Assembly: GCA_038225015.1 (NCBI GenBank)
Contig: JBBRFB010000075.1
Coordinates: 1-17,327 of the forward strand
DNA length: 17,327 nucleotides
Reading direction: 5' to 3'
DNA from: Schlegelella_A sp038225015
GTDB lineage: Bacteria; Pseudomonadota; Gammaproteobacteria; Burkholderiales; Burkholderiaceae_C
The first letter of the stretch is position 1, and the number at the start of each line of letters is the position of its first letter. Positions 7,928-14,677 of the stretch are shown here, piece after piece. The position numbers and the translations under genes were made by a program. Under the pieces are notes generated by a model. That model saw only the letters and a list, made by a program, of their open reading frames with translations, did no database searches and had not been told where the DNA came from.

Positions 7928-8008
7928 CACGAACCGGCGTCCGCGCGCTGGCGGCGCTCCGCCTCGCCGGAGCTCCCGCTTCCAATTTCCGGCTTCGTGC
8001 CTCTTTTT
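7928..8008 (+). terminator. candidate branched terminator after the HNH gene
   Basis: The segment cacgaaccgg (7928-7937), immediately after the HNH stop codon, can pair with ccggcttcgtg (7989-7999) with one bulged base. Inside it gctccg (7956-7961) pairs with cggagc (7968-7973). The outer stem is followed by ctcttttt ending at 8008. The T run fits intrinsic termination, but the 51-nt interior makes the outer stem uncertain. Confidence 0.3.
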
Positions 8009-8109
8009 ACCGTGCCGAGCGGCCCCACGGGCACCTCGGCCTCGGCGTCTGTGGTCAACTTCCTGCCGATCCGGCCAGAGCGCCGGTCGAGCACGACAGG
8101 AGACCTGGC

Positions 8110-8649
8110 ATGAAACGAATCTGGATCGCGGCGGCCGTGACGGCGCTCGCCGCCTGCACAACGTCGAACCCGGACGTCGTCCATCGCCACGACGCGCAAC
8201 GGCTGTCTCAGGTCAACGACGCCACGGTGCTGTCGGTGCGGCCGGTGACGGTCGAAGGCAGCCAGAGCGGGATCGGCACGGGCGCCGGCGCGGTGGCCGG
8301 TGGCGTCGCCGGGTCCACCATCGGCGGCCACCGCGACTCCATCGTCGGCGCCGTTCTCGGCGCCGTCATCGGCGGCGTCGTCGGCAATGCCGTCGAGCGT
8401 GGCGCGACGCGCGAGAACGCGGTCGAGCTCGTCGTCCAGTTGCGCAACGGCGAGCGCCGGGCCGTCGTGCAGGCGGCCGGCAACGAGAGCTGGGCCGCAG
8501 GCGATCCGGTCGTCCTCATCACCACCGGCGGACGAACGCGCGTCGCCCGGGCGCCGTCGCCCTACGGCGGGCCGGCCGCCTACCCGGCGCCGGCGCCGCA
8601 GCCGGTGCCGGCCTACCCTTCGTCGGGCCCGGTGCCGCCGCGCAGCTGA
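8110..8649 (+). CDS. glycine-zipper outer-membrane lipoprotein (SlyB/Pcp-like)
   Basis: Protein of 179 residues. It starts at ATG 8110, behind AGGAGA at 8098-8103. The lipoprotein signal peptide ends in LAAC with lipidated Cys16, and the following Thr fits outer-membrane rather than inner-membrane retention. Residues about 54-95 form a glycine zipper of two short hydrophobic Gly/Ala-rich segments (TGAGAVAGGVAGSTIGG and VGAVLGAVIGGVVGNAVE). Next comes a small conserved soluble part (VELVVQLRNGERRAVVQ ... GDPVVLIT), as in SlyB. The tail from about 147 is Pro/Ala-rich and low in complexity. Members of the family help maintain the outer membrane and respond to envelope stress. The last 37 nt overlap, on opposite strands, the end of the amidohydrolase gene. 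Confidence 0.88.
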   Translation: MKRIWIAAAVTALAACTTSNPDVVHRHDAQRLSQVNDATVLSVRPVTVEGSQSGIGTGAGAVAGGVAGSTIGGHRDSIVGAVLGAVIGGVVGNAVERGATRENAVELVVQLRNGERRAVVQAAGNESWAAGDPVVLITTGGRTRVARAPSPYGGPAAYPAPAPQPVPAYPSSGPVPPRS

Positions 8650-9350
8650 GCCATCTGGTCGAGCGCCGCGGCGAGCGTCGCGACCAAGGTCTGCCGCAGC
8701 CGCGGCCAGGTCGGCCCACCGGCCTCGACGTAACGCTGGTTGACCTCGAGCTCCAGGCCGACGTAGCGATCGGGCGGATGCAGGCGCCGCAGCGCCGTGA
8801 TCAGTCCGTCGCCAGTGCCGAGGTAGGGGTAGTTTCGACGCAGCCGCAAGGTCGGATCGGCCACGCCGAGCGCCGCCAGCCAGGCGCTCGAGAACGCGAC
8901 TTCGCCCGGGCGAGCCGGGTCGTACAGCAGGCCGATGTCGGCCGTGCGGACCTCGCCGTGGAGCTCGGGCGTGAAGCTGTGCGATGCGACGTGGATGACC
9001 CGCGCGCCGCGCTCGATAGCCGCGGCCACCGCCGCGCGCACCCGCCTCAGGTGCGGGTGGTAGTAGGCGTCGAGCATCTCGTCGCGCTCGGCAGGCGGCA
9101 GTTCCCGCGTCGGCTCGGCGTGCAGGTCGTGCGCCGTCAGCGAGCGGTTCAGGTCGACGAGGAGGCGGCTCGCGGTCTCGAAATGGAGCGGCGCCGAAAA
9201 GCGCGCGGCCATCTCGCGGGCGAGGATCAACGCCCCGGGATCCCAGCCGCGATGGGTCGGCAGCAGGTGCTCGTGGCCGGTGAAGTGCGGCCGGTATTTT
9301 TCCGGGACCTCGTTGCCGGCATGCTCGCAGGTGACGATGAGCTGGTCCAT
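8613..9350 (-). CDS. N-formylglutamate amidohydrolase family protein
   Basis: Protein of 245 residues, normal length for the family, which hydrolyses N-formyl amino acids such as N-formylglutamate. It opens with IVTCEHAGNEVP (residues 5-16), followed by HRGWDPGAL, RLLVDLNRS, VIHVASHSFTP, TADIGLLYDPAR, RNYPYLGTGDG and GLELEVNQRYV. These carry the conserved His, Asp and Glu residues expected for metal binding. The start at 9350 is chosen because the motif begins directly after it. The open frame runs on to 9434, but that stretch is Arg/Ser-rich and overlaps the next gene. No strong Shine-Dalgarno is seen. It ends the pentose phosphate gene run 28 nt after a small unknown gene. No hut histidine-degradation genes are nearby, so the substrate is open. 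Confidence 0.88.
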   Translation of the reverse strand: MDQLIVTCEHAGNEVPEKYRPHFTGHEHLLPTHRGWDPGALILAREMAARFSAPLHFETASRLLVDLNRSLTAHDLHAEPTRELPPAERDEMLDAYYHPHLRRVRAAVAAAIERGARVIHVASHSFTPELHGEVRTADIGLLYDPARPGEVAFSSAWLAALGVADPTLRLRRNYPYLGTGDGLITALRRLHPPDRYVGLELEVNQRYVEAGGPTWPRLRQTLVATLAAALDQMAQLRGGTGPDEG

Positions 9351-9378
9351 CAGCGGGTGCCGATCTGGCCGGCTCGAA

Positions 9379-9714
9379 CTACTCCGACGGATCCGGCGCG
9401 ACGGTCGCTTCGAAGCCGCTGCGGTCGTCGGCAATGGCGTCCATGAGGACCTGGGCCTCGTCCATGAAGGTCTGCCAACGCAAAGGCTGGCCCACGTAGA
9501 GCCCCGTCATCACCCGTTCGAGGTCGGCCGCGGTTTGCGACGAAAGCCCCCCGGCAATGCTGATCAGCTGCAACCGCGTCGCGGGCCGGAGGTCTTTGCG
9601 CCTGTCTTTCACGTGGGTGATCCTGCAGCGCTGCCATGCGCCGGTGCTGTCAGCGTATCGCAACCGGCACGCGATGTCTCCAGCGGGCTGCCGGGCGGCG
9701 CCCGACGCCATCAT
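9379..9714 (-). CDS. hypothetical protein, small gene downstream of the aldolase
   Basis: Open frame of 111 codons in the same direction as the sugar genes, starting 9 nt after the aldolase stop and ending 28 nt before the amidohydrolase start. I do not recognise a family. The composition is protein-like rather than the Arg/Ala/Gly-rich look of shadow frames. The C-terminal part (LQLISIAGGLSSQTAADLER, then a GLYVGQPLRWQTFMDEAQ stretch) looks helical and soluble. There is no signal peptide or membrane segment. The start is doubtful: the ATG pair at 9714/9711 has no Shine-Dalgarno. A GTG at 9612 has AGGA 8 nt upstream and would give a 77-codon protein that keeps the better-looking half. Without this gene, 9351-9723 would be an unusually long gap for this operon. 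Confidence 0.5.
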   Translation of the reverse strand: MMASGAARQPAGDIACRLRYADSTGAWQRCRITHVKDRRKDLRPATRLQLISIAGGLSSQTAADLERVMTGLYVGQPLRWQTFMDEAQVLMDAIADDRSGFEATVAPDPSE

Positions 9715-9723
9715 CGATGTGGT

Positions 9724-10767
9724 TCAGATCGAACGCGGCGCATCGCGGGCGGCGTCGTAGCGGCCCTGGCGCGCGGCGCGATTGCAGTCGCAGCGATGAA
9801 AGAGTGCCTGCTGGGCGGCCGGCACGTTCGCGGCGTCGCCGCGCCAGATCTCGAGGGCGGGCTGCTGGATCGCGCGGGCGAACGAGAAGGCGAGCGCCCA
9901 GGGCAGGCGCGAGCGGAAGCGGACGTTCATCGCGTTCAGGCGGGCCGAGGCGAGCTCGGCCGGCTGGCCGCCGGACAGGAAGGCGATGCCGGGCACCGCG
10001 GCCGGCACCGTGCGCCGGAAGCATTCGACGGTCGCATCGGCGATGGCCTCGACGCTGCCCTGATCGGCGCACGCCGCTCCGGGCAACACCATGTTCGGCT
10101 TCAGCAGCATGCCGTCGAGGCGCACCCGCTGGGCGGCGAGCGCCGCGAACACCGCGCGCAAAACGTCTTCAGTGACCGCGGCGCTCTGCGCCAGGGTGTG
10201 GTCGCCGTCCATCAACACTTCCGGCTCGACGATCGGCACCAGGCCCGCCTCCTGGCAGAGCGCTGCGTAGCGCGCCAGCGCATGGGCGTTGGCAGCGATG
10301 CAGCCCCGGCTCGGGATCGCCTCGCCGATGGCGATGACCGCACGCCACTTGGCGAAGCGCGCGCCCATCGCCGCGTACCCGGCGAGCCGTTCGCGCAAGC
10401 CGTCGAGGCCCTCGGTGACGAGCTCGCCCGGGTGCCGGGCCAGCGGCTTCGCCCCCTGGTCGACCTTGATGCCGGGGACGATGCCGGCCGCTTCGAGCGC
10501 CCGCGCGAAAGGCACGCCGCCCAGCGTCTGCTGGCGGATCGTCTCGTCGTAGAGGATGGCGCCGCTGATGCACTCGCCGAGGCGCGGCGTCGTCACGATC
10601 ATGTCGCGGTAGGCGCGACGCATCGCCTCGGTCTGCGCGATGCCGAGCGCGGCGAATCGCTTGTCGCAGGTCGGCGTGCTCTCGTCCATCGCGAGGAGGC
10701 CGCGGTCGCCGGCGACGAGCGCCTTCGCCGTCTCCACGATCGTCGGCAGGGAAGCATCGGCGCTCAT
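9724..10767 (-). CDS. class I fructose-bisphosphate aldolase
   Basis: Schiff-base aldolase of 347 residues cleaving fructose-1,6-bisphosphate to dihydroxyacetone phosphate and glyceraldehyde-3-phosphate. It is of the animal/plant-like class I family, not the short archaeal FbaB type. Landmarks are GLLAMDEST (23-31, catalytic Asp28), GIKVDQG with Lys101, KWRAVI with Lys140, VEPEVL with Glu181, and the Schiff-base Lys223 in LDGMLLKPNMV. The classical pattern has Glu where this protein has Asp218. The gene starts 7 nt after the tal stop, its GAGG ribosome-binding site overlapping that stop, so the two are very likely co-translated. With transaldolase next door it links pentose phosphates to triose phosphates. 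Many bacteria use class II enzymes instead; whether one exists elsewhere in this genome cannot be seen here. Confidence 0.94.
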   Translation of the reverse strand: MSADASLPTIVETAKALVAGDRGLLAMDESTPTCDKRFAALGIAQTEAMRRAYRDMIVTTPRLGECISGAILYDETIRQQTLGGVPFARALEAAGIVPGIKVDQGAKPLARHPGELVTEGLDGLRERLAGYAAMGARFAKWRAVIAIGEAIPSRGCIAANAHALARYAALCQEAGLVPIVEPEVLMDGDHTLAQSAAVTEDVLRAVFAALAAQRVRLDGMLLKPNMVLPGAACADQGSVEAIADATVECFRRTVPAAVPGIAFLSGGQPAELASARLNAMNVRFRSRLPWALAFSFARAIQQPALEIWRGDAANVPAAQQALFHRCDCNRAARQGRYDAARDAPRSI

Positions 10768-10774
10768 GGGCGCC

Positions 10775-11869
10775 TCACTTCGCCGCGGCGCGAACGAGCC
10801 GCGCGGTCTTCGTGCCCAGGCCCGACAGCAGCTTGTCCCAGGAAGCCTGGAAGGAAGCGGCGCCCTCTTCCTGCAGGCGCAGCGCCAGGGCGTCGTCGTC
10901 GATGCCGTGGCGTCGGAACTCGGCGATCACCGCTTCGGCATCGCCGCCGTCGAGCGCCATCGGCCTGCCGACCTCGCCGTGATCGGCGAAGGCCTTCAGC
11001 GTCTTGTCGGGCAGCGTGTCGACCGTGTCGGGCGCGGCGAGCGCCTCGACGTAGAGGGTGTCGGGGGCGTCCGGGTCCTTGGTGCCGGTGCTTGCCCAGA
11101 GCAGGCGCTGCGGCCGCGCGCCGGCCGCGGCGAGCTTGCCCCAGCGCGCCGAGGCGAGCAGGTCGCGGTAGGCCTTGTAGGCGCGCTTCGAGACGGCGAT
11201 CCCGAGCCGGTTGCGCAGCGCTGCGGGCACCTCGTCCTTGACGGCGACGTCCCAGCGGCTGACGAAGAGCGAGGCCACCGACCCGACTTTCGGGTCGAGG
11301 CCGGCAGCGATGCGGCGCTCGATGCCGCGCAGGTAGGCCTCGGCGGCGGCCAGGTACTGCTCGCGCGAGAAGAGCAGCGTCACGTTGACGGGCACGCCGG
11401 CGGCGATCGACGCCTCGATCGCGGCGATGCCGGCCGGAGTGCCGGGAATCTTGATGAAGAGGTTCGGCCGCGCCGCCGCGGCGTGCAGGCGGGCGGCGGC
11501 CTCGACCGTGCGGTCGGTATCGTTGGCGATCGCCGGCGAGACCTCGAGCGAGACCCAGCCGTCGACGCCGCCGGTCGCGTCGAAGACAGGTCGAAAGAGG
11601 TCGGCCGCGCGCCGCAGGTCGTCGAGCGCGAGCTCGAAGAACAGGTCTTCGCCCGACCGGCCCCGCGCCGCCAGCGCCGCGATCTGCTCGTCGTAGGCGT
11701 CGCCGCCGCCGATGGCGTGCTCGAAGATGGTCGGGTTCGAGGTCAGCCCGGTCACCGAGAGCTTCTCGATGTAGCCGGCCAGCGTGCCGTCACCGAGCAT
11801 CTCTCTGGAGATGTTGTCGACCCACAGGCTCTGGCCGAGGTCGTGCAGCTTCTTCAGTCGGGCGTTCAT
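10775..11869 (-). CDS. tal: transaldolase
   Basis: Transaldolase of 364 residues, which transfers a dihydroxyacetone unit between sugar phosphates in the non-oxidative pentose phosphate pathway. The length and sequence fit the longer Tal type found in actinobacteria and many betaproteobacteria rather than the roughly 317-residue E. coli TalB. Motifs are LWVDNISREML with Asp18, GLTSNPTIFEHAI (41-53), VSLEVSP with Glu109, and NLFIKIPGT with the Schiff-base Lys140. The start at 11869 is fixed by AGGAG 6 nt upstream. That ATG shares bases with the TGA stop of a possible 47-codon ORF (ATGA), which suggests coupling if the ORF is translated. The next gene downstream, the aldolase, follows after 7 nt. 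Confidence 0.96.
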   Translation of the reverse strand: MNARLKKLHDLGQSLWVDNISREMLGDGTLAGYIEKLSVTGLTSNPTIFEHAIGGGDAYDEQIAALAARGRSGEDLFFELALDDLRRAADLFRPVFDATGGVDGWVSLEVSPAIANDTDRTVEAAARLHAAAARPNLFIKIPGTPAGIAAIEASIAAGVPVNVTLLFSREQYLAAAEAYLRGIERRIAAGLDPKVGSVASLFVSRWDVAVKDEVPAALRNRLGIAVSKRAYKAYRDLLASARWGKLAAAGARPQRLLWASTGTKDPDAPDTLYVEALAAPDTVDTLPDKTLKAFADHGEVGRPMALDGGDAEAVIAEFRRHGIDDDALALRLQEEGAASFQASWDKLLSGLGTKTARLVRAAAK

Positions 11870-12009
11870 GGAATCTCCTGGGTCGTGGCGCCGAGCCGTC
11901 GGCGGGCGGCGGTGCGAAGGTCGATGTGGTCGATGTGGTCGATGTGGTCGATGTCGAGCAGGTCGCCGATGCGCTCGACGGTCCGGTCGAACACGGTCCC
12001 GGGCGTCAT
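11866..12009 (-). CDS. possible small ORF between zwf and tal, with repeated Asp-Ile-Asp-His units
   Basis: A 47-codon frame begins with ATG at 12009, 11 nt after the zwf stop, and ends in a TGA whose bases overlap the tal ATG as ATGA. The middle carries tandem DIDHI units encoded by a 9-bp repeat, followed by a basic stretch (LRTAARRRLG). No good Shine-Dalgarno precedes its ATG, and I recognise no family. Its position between two coupled genes favours translation, but it may be only a leader or a chance frame in a 151-nt spacer. I list it because it otherwise would be missed. Confidence 0.22.
   Translation of the reverse strand: MTPGTVFDRTVERIGDLLDIDHIDHIDHIDLRTAARRRLGATTQEIP
11921..11956. 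repeat. 9-bp tandem repeat, about four copies
   Basis: The unit tcgatgtgg occurs three times in a row (11921-11947), followed by a fourth copy with one change (tcgatgtcg, 11948-11956). It lies in the zwf-tal spacer, inside the possible 47-codon ORF. The unit is a multiple of three, so copy-number change would not shift the frame. Confidence 0.9.
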
Positions 12010-12020
12010 GGCGGGCTCGT

Positions 12021-13457
12021 TCAGCCGCACGGGGCCTTTTCGGCCTCGGCGGTCGGATCGTGCCAGCCGCCGTCGGCGGCGATCAGCGCATCGGCCTCGG
12101 CCGGGCCCCAGCTCCCGGGCGCATACGGCAGCGCGGCCGGATGGTCGACGAGGATCGGATCGACCACTGCCCAGGCCGCCTCGACGGCGTCCTGGCTGGC
12201 GAAGAGGGCGCCGTCGCCGGCCATGGCGTCGCCCAGCAGGCGCTCGTAGGTCGAGCCTTCGCTCAGCGACTCCTCGCAGAGGTACAGCTCGCGCTGCTCG
12301 CCGACGAAGCCCTTGCCCGGCCGCTTGATGCGGGCTGCGAGCGCCACCGCCGACATCGGCTGCAGCTTGAAGCGCACGTAGTTGGCGCGGCCGTCGACCG
12401 GGCGTGAATCGTCGAACAGCGCCTGCGGCGGCGGCTTCAGCTGCACCAGCACCTCGACCGCCGTGGTTGGCAGCTTCTTGCCGCTGCGCAGGTACCAGGG
12501 CACGCCGGCCCACCGCCAGGAGTCGATCTCGAGGCGCAGTGCGCAGAAGGTCTCGACGTCGGAGTCGGGGGCGACGCTCTTCTCGTCGCGGTAGCCGACG
12601 TACTGGCCGCGCACGACGTCGGCGGCCGTCGCCGGCCGTATGGCGTGGAAGACGCTTGCCTTCTCGCTGTGCACCGCCGCGAAGCCCTGGTAGGCGGGCG
12701 GCTCCATGGCGAGCAGGGCGACGACCTGGAAGAGGTGGTTCTGGATCACGTCGCGCAGGCAGCCGGCGCTCTCGTAGAAGCCGCCGCGCGAGCCGATGCC
12801 GAAGTCCTCGGCGAGCGTGACCTGAACGCTGGCAACGTGGTTGCGGTTCCAGATCGGCTCCAGGAAGGAATTCGCAAACCGGAAGTAGAGGAGGTTCATG
12901 ATCGCCTCCTTCCCCAGGTAGTGGTCGATCCGGAAGATCGACGACTCGGGGAACACCGACTGCGCGACGGCGCCGAGCTCGATCGCCGAGGCGAGGTCGC
13001 GGCCGAAGGGCTTTTCGACGATGACGCGCGCGTCCTTGGCCAGGCCGGCGGCGCCGAGGCTCTGGATCACCGTGGCGAAGAGCGCAGGCGGGATTGCCAG
13101 GTAGTGCGCCGGACGCCGCGCCGACCCGAGCGCCTTCTTGAGCGCCTCGAAGGTGGCCGGGTTCTTGTAGTCGCCGCTCACGTAGCGCACGAGCGAAAGC
13201 AGCCGCTCGAAGGCCGGGCGGTCGTCGATCGAGCCGGCTTGCTCGAGGCTCTCGCGCACGCGCTGGCGCACCTGCTCGTCGCTGAGGTGCGACGAGGCGA
13301 CGCCGATCACCGGCACCGTGAGCGTGCCCTTCTTCGCCATCCGGTAGAGCGCGGGGAAAATCATCTTCGTCGCCAGGTCGCCGCTGAACCCGAACACCAC
13401 CAGCGCGTCGGAGTGCGGCGCCTCCTTGTGCCCGCCGCCGTGAGGAGACGCACTCAT
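12021..13457 (-). CDS. zwf: glucose-6-phosphate 1-dehydrogenase
   Basis: First enzyme of the oxidative pentose phosphate pathway, oxidising glucose-6-phosphate to 6-phosphogluconolactone with NADP or NAD. It has 478 residues, the usual bacterial length. The nucleotide-binding turn reads VFGFSGDLATK (21-31), with Phe where most enzymes have Ala. The substrate site shows EKPFGRDL (148-155) with Lys149 and RIDHYLGKE (176-184). The catalytic His is probably His241 in RDVIQNHLFQ, preceded by FGIGSRGGFYE. A strong GGAGGG Shine-Dalgarno lies about 8 nt upstream of the ATG, within the end of gnd. The ATG overlaps the gnd stop as ATGA, a classic translational coupling. No lactonase gene (pgl) follows, which is often its neighbour. 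Confidence 0.97.
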   Translation of the reverse strand: MSASPHGGGHKEAPHSDALVVFGFSGDLATKMIFPALYRMAKKGTLTVPVIGVASSHLSDEQVRQRVRESLEQAGSIDDRPAFERLLSLVRYVSGDYKNPATFEALKKALGSARRPAHYLAIPPALFATVIQSLGAAGLAKDARVIVEKPFGRDLASAIELGAVAQSVFPESSIFRIDHYLGKEAIMNLLYFRFANSFLEPIWNRNHVASVQVTLAEDFGIGSRGGFYESAGCLRDVIQNHLFQVVALLAMEPPAYQGFAAVHSEKASVFHAIRPATAADVVRGQYVGYRDEKSVAPDSDVETFCALRLEIDSWRWAGVPWYLRSGKKLPTTAVEVLVQLKPPPQALFDDSRPVDGRANYVRFKLQPMSAVALAARIKRPGKGFVGEQRELYLCEESLSEGSTYERLLGDAMAGDGALFASQDAVEAAWAVVDPILVDHPAALPYAPGSWGPAEADALIAADGGWHDPTAEAEKAPCG

Positions 13458-14479
13458 CGAGCGCCCTCCACCGGCTTTTCCTCGTGGCCGCCGAACTCCC
13501 GGCGCATCGCCGAAAGCACCTGGTTGGCGAAGCCGGCCTCACCGCGCGACGCGAACCGGTCGTAGAGCGCCGCGCTCAGCACGTGCGTGGGCACGCCCTC
13601 GTCGATCGCCGCCTCGATCGTCCAGCGTCCTTCCCCGGAATCGGAGACGCGGCCGCCGAACGCCGCCAGCCCCGGATCGGTGAGGAGCGCCTTCGCCGTC
13701 AGGTCGAGCAGCCAGGAGCCGATGACGCTGCCGCGGCGCCAGACCTCGGTGATCTCGGGCAGGTTCATCTCGTACTGATAGAACTCCGGGTGACGCAGCG
13801 GCGTCGTCTCGGCATCGGCGGCGTGGTCGCGCTTGCCGACGTTGGCGTTGCGCAGGATGTTGAGCCCTTCCGCGTAGGCCGCCATGACGCCGTACTCGAT
13901 GCCGTTGTGGACCATCTTGACGAAATGGCCGGCGCCGTGCGGGCCGCAGTGCAGGAAGCCCTGCTCCGCGCTGCCCGGCTCGCCGCTGCGCCCGCGGGTG
14001 CGGGCAGCGGCGTCGACGCCCGGCGCCAGTGTCGAGAAGACAGGCGTCAGGTGCTCGACGATCGCCGCCTCGCCGCCGATCATCAGGCAGTAGCCGCGGT
14101 CTTTCCCGGCGACGCCGCCGCTGGTGCCGACGTCGACGTAGTGCTTGCCGGATGTGGCGAGCTCGGCGGCGCGGCGAATGTCGTCGCGGTAGTAGGAATT
14201 GCCGCCGTCGATGACGATGTCGCCCGGCTCGAGCAGCGGCGCAAGACGAGCCAGCTCGGCGTCGACCACCGCCGCCGGAACCATCAGCCAGACGGCGCGC
14301 GGCTTCGCCATCTTCGCCACCATCTCGGCGAGCGAGGAGGCGCCGGTCGCGCCGTCCTTCGCGAGGGCCGTCACCGCCGGAGGATGCATGTCGTAGACCA
14401 CGCAGTCGTGGCCGCCCTTCAGAAGTCGGCGCACCATGCTGGCGCCCATTCGGCCCAGACCGATCATTCCCAGTTGCAT
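13454..14479 (-). CDS. gnd: 6-phosphogluconate dehydrogenase, decarboxylating (short, GntZ/YqeC-like type)
   Basis: Oxidatively decarboxylates 6-phosphogluconate to ribulose-5-phosphate. At 341 residues it is the short form, often NAD-preferring, rather than the roughly 470-residue E. coli enzyme. The N-terminal Rossmann fold has MIGLGRMGASM (5-15), then DGGNSYYRDD (91-100). The substrate-binding loop is VGTSGGVAGKDRGYCLMIGG (117-136), and catalytic Lys188 and Asn192 lie in GHFVKMVHNGIEYG. The start at 14479 begins directly at the nucleotide-binding strand; its ribosome-binding site is only weakly purine-rich. The open frame upstream of it is antisense to kup and not real. It is the first gene of the minus-strand sugar operon, divergent from kup across 198 bp. 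Its stop overlaps the zwf start by ATGA. Confidence 0.96.
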   Translation of the reverse strand: MQLGMIGLGRMGASMVRRLLKGGHDCVVYDMHPPAVTALAKDGATGASSLAEMVAKMAKPRAVWLMVPAAVVDAELARLAPLLEPGDIVIDGGNSYYRDDIRRAAELATSGKHYVDVGTSGGVAGKDRGYCLMIGGEAAIVEHLTPVFSTLAPGVDAAARTRGRSGEPGSAEQGFLHCGPHGAGHFVKMVHNGIEYGVMAAYAEGLNILRNANVGKRDHAADAETTPLRHPEFYQYEMNLPEITEVWRRGSVIGSWLLDLTAKALLTDPGLAAFGGRVSDSGEGRWTIEAAIDEGVPTHVLSAALYDRFASRGEAGFANQVLSAMRREFGGHEEKPVEGAR

Positions 14480-14563
14480 GGTTCGCCGCCCCATTCGTGA
14501 TGCCGAACCCCACGATACGCGCCGCGACCGTGCTTCGCCCGACCCGGCCCGGATAGCACGCGC

Positions 14564-14593
14564 GCGCGCAGGGTGAGCGCGCGCAGGGTGAGC
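14564..14593. repeat. perfect 15-bp tandem duplication in the gnd-kup intergenic region
   Basis: The unit gcgcgcagggtgagc occurs twice back to back (14564-14578 and 14579-14593). It partly overlaps a (CG)5 run at 14559-14568. It lies between the divergent gnd and kup genes, where promoters or operators of both must be. No function can be read from the sequence. Confidence 0.9.
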
Positions 14594-14631
14594 GCCCGCC
14601 GGCGCTCCTGCTGGCCTCCGCGCCGCGGCGC

Positions 14632-14637
14632 TAGACT
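14632..14637 (+). promoter_or_regulatory. possible -10 element for kup
   Basis: TAGACT, 40 nt before the kup ATG, is the only sigma70-like -10 hexamer I see in this very GC-rich spacer. The matching -35 position (about 14609-14614, tgctgg) is poor. This is a weak call based on position and four of six consensus bases. Confidence 0.25.
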
Positions 14638-14677
14638 CCGGCGCCGGCGACGACTGCCCGCGGTTCGAAAGGGATCG

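Noticed and set aside
7185..9446. 753-codon plus-strand open frame over the HNH, lipoprotein and amidohydrolase region
   Set aside because: It overlaps three recognisable genes in other frames, and its product is low-complexity Arg/Pro/Ala.
9280..11241. 653-codon plus-strand frame opposite aldolase and transaldolase
   Set aside because: Antisense to two well-conserved enzymes and without protein-like composition.
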